A stretch of DNA of 24,362 bases, from contig CAZWIA010000015.1 in assembly GCA_964633955.1 (NCBI GenBank), positions 1 through 24,362 on the forward strand, read 5' to 3'. Of this stretch, positions 8,027-14,880 are shown in pieces (the first letter of the stretch is position 1; each line of letters starts with the position of its first letter). The notes under the pieces are model-generated. The model saw nothing but the letters and a program-made list of their open reading frames with translations, was not told the DNA's origin and made no database searches. The position numbers were made by a program, and so were the translations under genes. This stretch comes from JAQBQQ01 sp964633955. Its GTDB lineage: Bacteria; Patescibacteriota; Gracilibacteria; Peribacterales; Peribacteraceae.

Positions 8027-8255
8027 AATCCAGTATTCTGGTGTTTCGGTCGTATTGGGTGGGCTTTAGATCTTAGAAGGTTGCGAGCTTCGGGTTACGA
8101 GTTCGGCTCTGCAACTGGTCACCTGAAACTGGTAACGCGAAACTGCTTCAAATGAGCTCATATCTATCAAAATTCTTAAAGGACGTTCGATTGACAGATG
8201 TTCCGACCGTGTCTAGGCTTAGCGGGCTAGAAATCCGCCCATTTCGCAGTTCCTC
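8027..8255. other. Intergenic region with decayed GGTTACGAG-type repeats and the rplS promoter
   Basis: 229 bp without a gene. The first part (8080-8150) has degenerate repeats around GGTTACGAG (8093-8101) and GGTAACGCG, similar to the inverted repeat at 14819-14880. The second part carries the rplS promoter. A short CCAG-TATT-CTGG hairpin just after the upstream stop is too weak to call a terminator. Confidence 0.5.
8191..8219 (+). promoter_or_regulatory. Promoter of rplS
   Basis: Perfect TTGACA at 8191-8196, 17-bp spacer, TAGGCT at 8214-8219. The predicted leader is about 30 nt, contains the small GCGG/CCGC inverted repeat around 8222-8238 and has no clear Shine-Dalgarno. Confidence 0.7.
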
Positions 8256-8756
8256 ATGCCTTCCCAGATCCTCCACGACCAAGCCAAGAAGTACGCCCGC
8301 AAGCATCCCATGCTGCAGCCGGGCTACACCGTGCGCGTGCACGAGCGGATCAAGGAGGGGGAGAAGGAGCGCGTGCAGATCTTCGAGGGGCTCGTGATTG
8401 GCATGCACCGCGGCCAGACGCCGGCGGATGGCACGGTCACCGTCCGGCGCATCGCCTCCGGCGTGGGGGTGGAGCGCATCTTCCCGGTCCTCTCGCCCGC
8501 CATTGAGAGGATAGAGGTGAAGAAGGTGGCCAAGGTCCGCCGCGCCAAGCTGAACTTCCTCCGCGGACGCACCGGTAAGGCCGCTCGCATGACGGAGCGC
8601 TTCACCAACGCCGGTGAATTTGCCGGTGAGGCGGATGAGCCGCTGGTCCCTGAGGCGGGAAAGGCGGAGGAGGTTACGGAAGAGAACATCGTGGAGGCGC
8701 CGGCGGAGCCGGAGTCCGCTGCGACCGGGCAGACCGATGAGGCGGCTGCTGCCTGA
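8256..8756 (+). CDS. rplS: 50S ribosomal protein L19 with acidic C-terminal extension
   Basis: L19 sits at the 30S-50S interface of the ribosome. The first ~110 residues carry the family pattern: PGYTVRVHERIKEG, RVQIFEGLVI, the conserved GVGVERIFPVLSP, and IEVKKVAKVRRAKLNFLRGR. The protein is 166 residues, while L19 is usually about 115. The extra ~50 C-terminal residues are Glu/Ala-rich and acidic (for example EEVTEENIVEAPAEPES) and probably disordered. The start ATG is the first in frame after a strong promoter. A small GATCGC-GCTGT-GCGATC hairpin overlaps the stop codon and precedes the CsaB-like gene by 25 nt. Confidence 0.96.
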   Translation: MPSQILHDQAKKYARKHPMLQPGYTVRVHERIKEGEKERVQIFEGLVIGMHRGQTPADGTVTVRRIASGVGVERIFPVLSPAIERIEVKKVAKVRRAKLNFLRGRTGKAARMTERFTNAGEFAGEADEPLVPEAGKAEEVTEENIVEAPAEPESAATGQTDEAAAA

Positions 8757-8784
8757 TCGCGCTGTGCGATCGCTCCCGTTGCGC

Positions 8785-8790
8785 TAGACT
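8785..8790 (+). promoter_or_regulatory. Leaderless -10 element of the CsaB-like gene
   Basis: TAGACT ends exactly 6 nt before GTG 8797, placing the predicted transcription start on the start codon. No good -35 is seen. Confidence 0.55.
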
Positions 8791-8796
8791 GCCGCC

Positions 8797-9789
8797 GTGC
8801 GGCTCTTGCTGGTGGGAAATTACGGCGTGGGGAATCTGGGGGATGAAGCGCTCAGGGAGTACTTCCTGCGGCGGTTTACGGATGTGCAGTGGCAGGTGCT
8901 TTCGGCTCAGCCAAGAGCGGGCGAGTTGCCGAGGCTTCCGGCGGGCGTCCGGTCGTTCTTGGCGTTCACGTGGATCAGCACCATGCGAGCCCTGTGGGCA
9001 TCCGATGGCATGGTCTTTGGGGGCGGGACGCTCTTCACGGATGTGGAATCCCCCCGTGCGTGCGTCATCTGGTGGATCCACGCGGCGGCTGCGCGTTTGC
9101 TCGGCAAGCCGATCGTCTACGCCTTCCAGGGCGTGGGGCCGTTCACGCGCCCATGGGCGGAGCGGCTGGCGCGGCAGGCCTTGGGGTGGGGGAGGGCGAT
9201 CGTGGTCCGGGATGAAGCGTCCCTGAAACGGGTCCGATCGTGGAATTTGAATACAGAAGTAGTTCAGTCATTTGATCCTGTTATTCTCATTATTCGACCA
9301 AAGAATGATGATCGTTCCAATAAGTTGCTCAGTGTTATCCCGCGGCATAACTCAGGCCCCGCTCTCCTCAGACGGGCAGAGGCGCTCGTCGCTCAACAGG
9401 GGTTCGAACAGATCAGAGTGGTGCTGATGCAGCCGGATGACGTGGGGGAGAAGAAGATGGCGGAGGCGATCGCGGCACTCAGTGATCTGCCGGTGGAGGT
9501 TCGGTCTGTCAGTACGCTCGATCAACTGGAGCGGGCGTTGGTGCGTTCCGCCTTGGTCCTCACGGAGCGGTACCACGGCGGCATTGCGGCGCTGGCCTTG
9601 GGGATTCCCACGGAGATCGTGTCCCAGGGAGAAGGGGATAAGCTTTCTGCGCTGCGCGATCTGATTCCGCGGTTTCAGGATGCAGCGGGCTACGCTGAGC
9701 TCCGGGAGCAGGCGCTTCAGGGCGAGCGGGCAATATTGAGCGCACTAGGGCTTTCATCCGGCAAGGATGGCCAGACGCGCTCGTCCTGA
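8797..9789 (+). CDS. csaB: Polysaccharide pyruvyl transferase, CsaB-like
   Basis: A 330-residue member of the polysaccharide pyruvyl transferase family. CsaB transfers a ketal-linked pyruvate from phosphoenolpyruvate to a cell-wall polysaccharide, which anchors SLH-domain S-layer proteins in Gram-positives. Seen: N-terminal GNYGVGNLGDEALREYF, MVFGGGTLFTD near 72-82, FQGVGPFTRPWAERLARQALGWGRAIVVRDEASLKRV, and C-terminal LTERYHGGIAALALGIP with EIVSQGEGDKLSALRDL. This layout matches CsaB/WcaK-type enzymes. The GTG start is supported by the TAGACT box 6 nt upstream and by the immediate MRLLLVGNYG N-terminus. A patch at about 9240-9340 is AT-rich compared with the rest of the gene. The exact acceptor sugar is unknown. 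Confidence 0.85.
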   Translation: MRLLLVGNYGVGNLGDEALREYFLRRFTDVQWQVLSAQPRAGELPRLPAGVRSFLAFTWISTMRALWASDGMVFGGGTLFTDVESPRACVIWWIHAAAARLLGKPIVYAFQGVGPFTRPWAERLARQALGWGRAIVVRDEASLKRVRSWNLNTEVVQSFDPVILIIRPKNDDRSNKLLSVIPRHNSGPALLRRAEALVAQQGFEQIRVVLMQPDDVGEKKMAEAIAALSDLPVEVRSVSTLDQLERALVRSALVLTERYHGGIAALALGIPTEIVSQGEGDKLSALRDLIPRFQDAAGYAELREQALQGERAILSALGLSSGKDGQTRSS

Positions 9790-9790
9790 G

Positions 9791-9796
9791 TAGCAT
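9791..9796 (+). promoter_or_regulatory. Leaderless -10 element of the peroxiredoxin gene
   Basis: TAGCAT ends 7 nt before ATG 9804. This favours ATG 9804 over the in-frame ATG 9795, which lies inside the box. Confidence 0.5.
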
Positions 9797-9803
9797 GTCC
9801 GTC

Positions 9804-10253
9804 ATGACCAAGATTGAAGAGGGCCAACAGGCTCCGGACTTCACTGCTGTAGACCAGGATGGCGTTCTCCATTCGATCGAACAGTACAGAGGCCGGTGGC
9901 TACTCCTGTACTTCTATCCTAAGGACGATACGCCCGGTTGCACCAAGGAGGCGTGCGGGTTCAGGGACGCGTTTGCCGATCTCAAGCCCTATGTCACCGT
10001 TCTGGGCGTGAGCGCGGATTCCACGGAGAGCCACCGGAAGTTCGCGGAGAAGTACCGCCTGACGTTCCCGCTCCTGAGTGACAGCGAGCGGTCGATGATC
10101 GAGTCCTACGGCGCCAACGGCCAGACCTTTGCCAAGCGCAGCTCATTTTTGATCAATCCAGAAGGGAAAATCTCCAAAATCTATCCCACAGTGGAGCCGG
10201 AGCGGCATCCGGCAGACGTCTTAGAAGACGTGAAGAGGTTGGCTGGAGCTTGA
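9804..10253 (+). CDS. bcp: Peroxiredoxin, Bcp/PrxQ type
   Basis: A 149-residue cytoplasmic thiol peroxidase that reduces hydrogen peroxide and organic hydroperoxides. Seen: thioredoxin-fold start EEGQQAPDFTAVDQDG, the active site YPKDDTPGCTKEACGFRD with peroxidatic Cys46 and resolving Cys51 five residues later (the atypical 2-Cys Bcp pattern), then LGVSADSTESHRKFAEKYRLTFPLLSD and SSFLINPEGKI. The length matches the family. ATG 9804 gives MTKIEEGQQAPDF, aligning with the N-terminus expected for Bcp, and fits the leaderless -10; ATG 9795 would add only three residues. The electron donor (thioredoxin or other) is not encoded here. Confidence 0.93.
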   Translation: MTKIEEGQQAPDFTAVDQDGVLHSIEQYRGRWLLLYFYPKDDTPGCTKEACGFRDAFADLKPYVTVLGVSADSTESHRKFAEKYRLTFPLLSDSERSMIESYGANGQTFAKRSSFLINPEGKISKIYPTVEPERHPADVLEDVKRLAGA

Positions 10254-10262
10254 GAGGTGCAC

Positions 10263-10268
10263 TACCAT
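10263..10268 (+). promoter_or_regulatory. Leaderless -10 element of rarA
   Basis: TACCAT ends 7 nt before ATG 10276, within the 22-nt gap after the peroxiredoxin stop. No good -35 is seen. Confidence 0.45.
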
Positions 10269-10275
10269 CCACCTC

Positions 10276-11550
10276 ATGGCGACTACCGAACCGCTGGCGT
10301 ACCGGATGCGGCCCACAAAGCTCTCGGATTTTGTGGGGCAGGAGCACGTGGTGGGGGAGGGGAGCCCGCTCCGCGTGCTGATTGAATCCGATCAGCTCTC
10401 TTCCGTCATCCTGGCCGGGCCGCCGGGGACGGGGAAGACCTCACTGGCGCGGGTGATTGCGGAAACCACTTCCGCTGACTTCAAGCAGCTCAACGCCGTC
10501 ACGAGCGGTGTGAAGGACATCAAGGAGGTGTGCGAGGCGGCTGCTCAAGCTCGACAAACTCTGTTTGGCAAGACGGTCTTGTTTGTAGATGAGATCCACC
10601 GCTTCAACCGTGCCCAGCAGGACGCGCTCCTGCCGTCAGTGGAGAGCGGCGACGTGATCCTCATTGGCGCCACCACGCAGAACCCGTACTTTGACGTGAA
10701 CCAGGCGCTCCTGTCCCGGTCGCACGTCTACCTACTGAAGCCGCTCCGGGAAGAGGATCTGCTGCGCATCCTGCAGCGGGCTCTCACGGATTTCCGTGGG
10801 TATAGCGGCAAAGTGAAGGTGGCCGATGAGGCGCTCCGGCACATCGCCCGGATCAGCAACGGAGACGCGCGGATTGCGCTGAATAGCTTAGAACTGGCCG
10901 TCATGACGGCCGGCGGGAACGTATCGATTGCAGAGGCCAAGCGGATCCTGGCCCACCGGCGCGAGCGGTACGACAAAGGCGGGGAAGATCACTACGACGT
11001 CATCAGTGCCTTCATCAAGACCATGCGCGGGAGCGATGTGGACGCGGCGCTGCTGTGGCTCTACCGGATGATCCTGTCGGGCGAGGATCCGCGGTTCCTG
11101 TTCCGCCGCATGGCCATCTTTGCCAGTGAGGACATTGGCAACGCGGATCCGCGCGCGCTGCAGGTGGTCGTGTCCGCCTGGCAGGCCTTTGAGCTCATCG
11201 GCATGCCGGAAGGGGAGTACTTCCTGGCCCACGCCTGCGTCTACCTGGCCCAGGCGCCCAAGAGCAACGCGGTGAAGCGGGCCATGGGGGCGGTCAAAGA
11301 GGCGATCGGGCGGATGCCGGCCATGGAGGTGCCCAACCACCTCCGGAACGCGCCGCTCAAGGGCATGGCGGAACAGGGTTACGGTCAGGGCTACCAATAC
11401 CCGCACGATGACCCGCGCGGCGTGGTGCATGAGACGTACGTGCCCGTTGGCGCCCGGCATCAGACCTTTTATGAACCCACGGATAGGGGATTTGAGGCGG
11501 AGGTTACAGAACGGCTGGCGCAAGTGCGGAAGATCCTGAGAGGGGAGTGA
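10276..11550 (+). CDS. rarA: Replication-associated recombination protein A (RarA/MgsA), AAA+ ATPase
   Basis: A 424-residue clamp-loader-like AAA+ ATPase that acts at stalled or gapped replication forks. Seen: RMRPTKLSDFVGQEH at the N-terminus, Walker A GPPGTGKT at 48-55, Walker B VLFVDEIHRFN with D105-E106, sensor 1 GATTQNPYFDVN (family usually GATTENP), LLSRSHVYLLKPL with the arginine finger region, sensor 2 NGDARIALNSLE, and the C-terminal tetramerisation domain (AIFASEDIGNADPRAL, KGMAEQGYGQGYQYPHDDP). Length and ending are typical. It follows the peroxiredoxin by 22 nt but appears to have its own start site. A hairpin-forming repeat lies 30 nt after the stop. Confidence 0.97.
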   Translation: MATTEPLAYRMRPTKLSDFVGQEHVVGEGSPLRVLIESDQLSSVILAGPPGTGKTSLARVIAETTSADFKQLNAVTSGVKDIKEVCEAAAQARQTLFGKTVLFVDEIHRFNRAQQDALLPSVESGDVILIGATTQNPYFDVNQALLSRSHVYLLKPLREEDLLRILQRALTDFRGYSGKVKVADEALRHIARISNGDARIALNSLELAVMTAGGNVSIAEAKRILAHRRERYDKGGEDHYDVISAFIKTMRGSDVDAALLWLYRMILSGEDPRFLFRRMAIFASEDIGNADPRALQVVVSAWQAFELIGMPEGEYFLAHACVYLAQAPKSNAVKRAMGAVKEAIGRMPAMEVPNHLRNAPLKGMAEQGYGQGYQYPHDDPRGVVHETYVPVGARHQTFYEPTDRGFEAEVTERLAQVRKILRGE

Positions 11551-11580
11551 GCGCTGCTGTCTCTCTGTTTACACCAACGA

Positions 11581-11619
11581 TCACCCTTCGATACGGCCCT
11601 GCGGGCCTATTCAGGGTGA
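11581..11619. repeat. REP-like imperfect hairpin element
   Basis: Outer arms TCACCCT (11581-11587) and AGGGTGA (11613-11619) enclose a second perfect inverted repeat, GGCCC (11595-11599) TGC GGGCC (11603-11607), with ATA/TAT pairing in between. No U-run follows on either strand, so it looks more like a dispersed intergenic palindrome than a classical terminator, although it could end rarA transcripts. Confidence 0.6.
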
Positions 11620-11653
11620 CAATGGTCGTCCAAAACGACATACTTTCTGAATA

Positions 11654-11682
11654 TTGCAACTTTCCGAAAATTATTGTACAAT
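11654..11682 (+). promoter_or_regulatory. Promoter with embedded 16-bp palindrome
   Basis: TTGCAA (11654-11659), 17-bp spacer, TACAAT (11677-11682). The -10 lies inside a perfect palindrome at 11670-11685, ATTATTGTACAATAAT, a plausible repressor operator. The leader is about 20 nt without a Shine-Dalgarno. Confidence 0.7.
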
Positions 11683-11709
11683 AATCGCGTACCTCAAAAA
11701 CTCACACCC

Positions 11710-12282
11710 ATGACGCTCCGCGCGCTCCTCCGGGAACACGACGATCTGCCGGCCTTCCGCGCCGGGTTCATCGTCCTGTCCTTCCTCACAGCGGCGCTCT
11801 TCCCGTTCGGCGCTTTTGCGCTCTTGATTGTGGCGCATGTGGCCATGGACCTGGTGAAGTACCGCGAGCTCCACGGGTTTCCGTGGCGGAAGACCGCGCG
11901 CGGCATTGCGCGGGAGAACGTGGCGGACCTGTCCTACCTGCTCTTTGGGCTGCTCATTGTCGTCCTTTCCAGGCCGCAGGTGTACCGGGCCAACCTGGCC
12001 TGGTTCTTCCAGGGGCGGGAGGCGGTGGTGGCGGCCGGGGTGGTGTTCCTGAGTAAACTCCTCATCCTGACGCACTTCCTGACTGTGGTGCTGCATCCCG
12101 TGCGGCACAACCGCGCCACGGATTACGCGCGGCGCGCCCGCTGGACGGTTTCCGAGCGGATGTACGCTTCCCTGTTCCTGGTGCTCCTGCTCTTCCTCCT
12201 CACAGCGCCGCGTCTCCTGGCCATCCATGAGCCGCAGTTCCGCGATCTCCTGCTGCGGCAGATGGTGCCGTGGAGGGTGTAG
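11710..12282 (+). CDS. Small polytopic membrane protein, family not recognised
   Basis: A 190-residue protein with four to five hydrophobic segments: GFIVLSFLTAALFPFGAFALLIVAHVAMDLV (~18-48), LSYLLFGLLIVVLS (~77-90), AVVAAGVVFLSKLLILTHFLTVVL (~107-130) and YASLFLVLLLFLLTAPRLL (~154-173), joined by short basic loops (HGFPWRKTARGIAR, HPVRHNRATDYARRARW). I cannot assign a function. ATG 11710 is the first methionine after a near-consensus promoter and gives a sensible N-terminus (MTLRALLREHDDLPAF). The gene may be controlled through the palindrome over its -10 box. It converges on the TsaE-HD gene with only 4 bp between stops. Confidence 0.8.
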   Translation: MTLRALLREHDDLPAFRAGFIVLSFLTAALFPFGAFALLIVAHVAMDLVKYRELHGFPWRKTARGIARENVADLSYLLFGLLIVVLSRPQVYRANLAWFFQGREAVVAAGVVFLSKLLILTHFLTVVLHPVRHNRATDYARRARWTVSERMYASLFLVLLLFLLTAPRLLAIHEPQFRDLLLRQMVPWRV

Positions 12283-12286
12283 CTGA

Positions 12287-13315
12287 TTAGAACGGAGGGC
12301 CAGCTGGGAAGAGCTCTGCTTCGATCTTCCTGCCGCTGGCATACCATGCTTCCGCCTGAGGGGTGGGTTGGCCGTTGCTGTAGCGCTCGTTGAAGTCCCG
12401 GAACCGCTCCTCCATGGTTACAAAACGATCACCAGCGGCCCGCTTATCCGCATAGTAAAGGGCTTTCTGTTCAATGGTCACCAGGGGATCCGTGTGTGTG
12501 AGGCCATGAGGAGCGATAATCTTGCCCAATTCGGGGAATCCCTGTTCGGCAAGGAATTGCGCGCAGGCTTCCTCATGGGATGCTCCAGGGTAGCGATTGG
12601 CGATGTCATGCCAAATAGCCTGTGATCCGGGTGGATCTTCATGAGACGTGCCGCTGAGCCTGAAATCCACAAACCTGAGGAGATCGTGTAACTCTGCGGC
12701 CTTATGGAGCGCTAGAGGACGAATGACCCGGCCCTGGTCCATGAGTGCACGCGAGACGCGGTCAGCTACTTCCGTCACCGCTTTGGTGTGCCGGATGATG
12801 TTCTCTGGCAAGGCGACCTCCTTCCGCCACTCTTCGATCTGCGCAGGGGAGGGGAGCGGCAGATCGTCAAAATCGATCACAATGCGGCGGCCTAGGCCCT
12901 CTTCCGTGATCGTGGTCCGGATGAGCGGACCGTCTATGGGGGAGGGGAGCCGCTCCGGCCACTCGATGCAGCGGATGCGGTAGTCGTCTTCCGATTCCGC
13001 CAGGATCCTGAGAGCCTCCTTGGGCGTGATGCGGTAGAGGTCAATGTGCACGAAATTCCCAGGCTCCAGGACTGAACCGTGCGGCAGGGGAACGCGCTGC
13101 TCCAGGGCAAAGGTGGGGCTGACCACGGGCTGGTCGATTCTAAGCCCTCTGGCCAGGCCCTGGATGAAGGTGGTCTTTCCGGCACCCAAGTCCCCGCTCA
13201 GGAGCAGGGTGACGGGGGTCCGGTACAGCGAAAGTGCCAGAGAAATGCCAATATTTGCTGTTTCCTGAGCGCTTGACGCAATGGTCGACCAATGGTCTCT
13301 GGTTGACTCAGACAT
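12287..13315 (-). CDS. tsaE: TsaE ATPase fused to an HD-domain phosphohydrolase
   Basis: A 342-residue two-domain protein. Residues 1-155 are TsaE, the ATPase that energises threonylcarbamoyladenosine (t6A37) formation in tRNAs with the TsaB-TsaD pair: Walker A GDLGAGKTTF at 41-50, SPTFAL, HIDLYR at 90-95 and IEWPERL at 118-124. Residues ~170-320 carry an HD-type metal phosphohydrolase pattern: H176 (IIRHTKAV), H210-D211 (AAELHDLLRF) and D290 (ALYYADKR). The substrate is unknown. TsaE alone is about 150 residues, so the HD half is a true extension in one uninterrupted frame. ATG 13315 is chosen because TACCAT ends 6 nt upstream and the upstream open frame has no family similarity. tsaB and tsaD are not in the window. 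Its promoter overlaps that of the divergent M23 gene. Confidence 0.88.
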   Translation of the reverse strand: MSESTRDHWSTIASSAQETANIGISLALSLYRTPVTLLLSGDLGAGKTTFIQGLARGLRIDQPVVSPTFALEQRVPLPHGSVLEPGNFVHIDLYRITPKEALRILAESEDDYRIRCIEWPERLPSPIDGPLIRTTITEEGLGRRIVIDFDDLPLPSPAQIEEWRKEVALPENIIRHTKAVTEVADRVSRALMDQGRVIRPLALHKAAELHDLLRFVDFRLSGTSHEDPPGSQAIWHDIANRYPGASHEEACAQFLAEQGFPELGKIIAPHGLTHTDPLVTIEQKALYYADKRAAGDRFVTMEERFRDFNERYSNGQPTPQAEAWYASGRKIEAELFPAGPPF

Positions 13316-13331
13316 AGGAAAATGGTACAAT
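13303..13331 (+). promoter_or_regulatory. Promoter of the M23 peptidase gene, overlapping the divergent tsaE start
   Basis: TTGACT (13303-13308), 17-bp spacer, TACAAT (13326-13331). The -35 lies inside the first codons of the divergent tsaE gene. The leader is about 18 nt and lacks a Shine-Dalgarno. Confidence 0.72.
13322..13327 (-). promoter_or_regulatory. Leaderless -10 element of tsaE
   Basis: On the minus strand TACCAT (13327-13322) ends 6 nt before ATG 13315. It overlaps the plus-strand TACAAT by two bases, so the two divergent promoters may exclude each other. Confidence 0.45.
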
Positions 13332-13355
13332 GTGCAAAACAAATTCCCATCTGTC

Positions 13356-14816
13356 ATGACCCGAATAGCGACCCGCATCATCCGGCGTTCCGCCATGGGA
13401 TTCAGGACCGCGCCGCTGTACCGCCGCCGGGCGTTCCCGCTCTGGCAGTACATCTCCCATAAGTTCGCGTTCTGGACGGCTCTCTTGAGTCTTCTGGCCT
13501 TTGCCGGCGGGAACCTGGTGGGGCAGCATGGGGTGAATGCCGTGCTCACGGCGGCCTTTGGCGCCGTGGACGAGCGGATGATCAGCTACGCCGGCATCGT
13601 ACCACCGGTGCGCGTGCCGGATTACGCCCGGTGGCAGCGGGAGGGCGGCGTGCCGCAGGGCTTCACGTACGAGCAGGTGCCAAGCGGCGTGCTGCGGGAC
13701 CTCCCGCTCTACGATCCGGAGCGTCAGAATAGCGGAGAGATGGCATCCGTGTACTCCGTGGGCTACATGGGTTCCTACGCGCACGGCGGCCACGGGGACG
13801 GCGGCCACCCGGGCGTGGATATCCGGGCGCCGCACGGCACACCGGTGGTGAGCGCCATGGACGGCCTGGTGGTGACGGCCACGGAGGACGGCGGCAGCTT
13901 TGGGAAGCTCATAGTGATTAAGACTCTGAACGCGCCTGATCCCCAGAACCCCGCGCGTGCGGTCACGCTCTACGCCGGTTACGCGCACTTGAGTTCCCTG
14001 GCGGTGAGCGAGGGTGATGTGGTGAAGAAGGGGCAGCTCATCGGACGCGTGGGTGCCACGGGCTTTGCTACCGGCAACCACCTGCACTTCCAGATCGACC
14101 GATCGTACCAGGTGAACGGCCAGGAGGGCCCGCATCCGCTGTGGCCGTTCACCTGGTCAGAGGCGCAGCAGGCCGGCCTTTCCTTTATGGGGGCGGTGGA
14201 CGCGGGGCTGGGCCGGACGTTCGCGTTCACGCACACCATCAGTCCCCTGGAGTACGTGCAGGCCGGCAACCCGCCGCTCGCCCGGGCCATAGCGCAGGAG
14301 CGGACGGATGCGGCTCAGACGGAACTCACGCCGGAGCAGCGCCGGAATGCCCGTATCCAGGCGCGCCGGGACCGTGTTGCCAGCCGTGAGCCCATCGCCA
14401 CGGTGGCGGCGCAGCCCACGGACACGATCACCCAGAACGCCGAGCCGGCGCCGCAGGTCCTGGGGAATACGGCGGTGGTCTCCGCGGATCCCGCGGCCAC
14501 GGCGGCGCCCAGCCGGGACGCGGCATCCGTGGTCTTCCAGACGCAGGACGGTACCTTCCCGCTCCGGCAGTGGCGGCCCGTGCGGCTCACCTTTCTGGAT
14601 GCGGACGGGCGGGAGATCAGCTCCCCCCGCTTGAAGGGCGACCTCTACCTGCGCACGGCCTTTGGCAGCGCGCAGATCAAGCCGGACCGCATTTCCGAAC
14701 TGGACATCCAAAACGGCCAAGTGCGCATCCAGGTCTTGGGGCTGAGCCCCACGGTGCTCATCACTGTCCAGCCGCTTGGGATCATGAGTCCTCCGCTGCG
14801 GTACGAGCAGCGGTAA
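13356..14816 (+). CDS. M23/LytM-family envelope metallopeptidase
   Basis: A 486-residue protein with an N-terminal basic stretch and one membrane anchor (KFAFWTALLSLLAFAGGNLVG), so the bulk is extracytoplasmic. The M23 zinc-peptidase domain (~130-250) shows H151-P-G-V-D155, H211 in YAHLSS, and H242-L-H244 in NHLHF, which are the metal ligands and catalytic histidines of LytM-type glycyl-glycine endopeptidases and their relatives. The site appears complete, so it may cut peptidoglycan cross-links. A Pro/Ala/Thr-rich linker (~300-400) leads to a C-terminal beta-rich domain of ~85 residues (FPLRQWRPVRLTFLDADGREI...) that I do not recognise. ATG 13356 is the first start after the TTGACT/TACAAT promoter; the open frame runs upstream through the promoter. 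It converges on the SIMPL-like gene across a 24-bp inverted repeat. Confidence 0.92.
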   Translation: MTRIATRIIRRSAMGFRTAPLYRRRAFPLWQYISHKFAFWTALLSLLAFAGGNLVGQHGVNAVLTAAFGAVDERMISYAGIVPPVRVPDYARWQREGGVPQGFTYEQVPSGVLRDLPLYDPERQNSGEMASVYSVGYMGSYAHGGHGDGGHPGVDIRAPHGTPVVSAMDGLVVTATEDGGSFGKLIVIKTLNAPDPQNPARAVTLYAGYAHLSSLAVSEGDVVKKGQLIGRVGATGFATGNHLHFQIDRSYQVNGQEGPHPLWPFTWSEAQQAGLSFMGAVDAGLGRTFAFTHTISPLEYVQAGNPPLARAIAQERTDAAQTELTPEQRRNARIQARRDRVASREPIATVAAQPTDTITQNAEPAPQVLGNTAVVSADPAATAAPSRDAASVVFQTQDGTFPLRQWRPVRLTFLDADGREISSPRLKGDLYLRTAFGSAQIKPDRISELDIQNGQVRIQVLGLSPTVLITVQPLGIMSPPLRYEQR

Positions 14817-14818
14817 AG

Positions 14819-14880
14819 GTCACAACGTTACAAGGTTACGAGATTGGAAAGGAAACCTCCTAACCTTGTAACCTCGTGAC
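14819..14880. terminator. 24-bp imperfect inverted repeat between convergent genes
   Basis: Left arm 14819-14842 begins GTCACAACGTTAC. Right arm 14857-14880 is its reverse complement with 3 mismatches in 24, and the loop is 14 nt. It fills the gap between two convergent stops exactly, so it could act as a bidirectional transcription barrier. No T-run follows. It shares GGTTACGAG with 8093-8101, suggesting a dispersed intergenic repeat. Confidence 0.65.
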
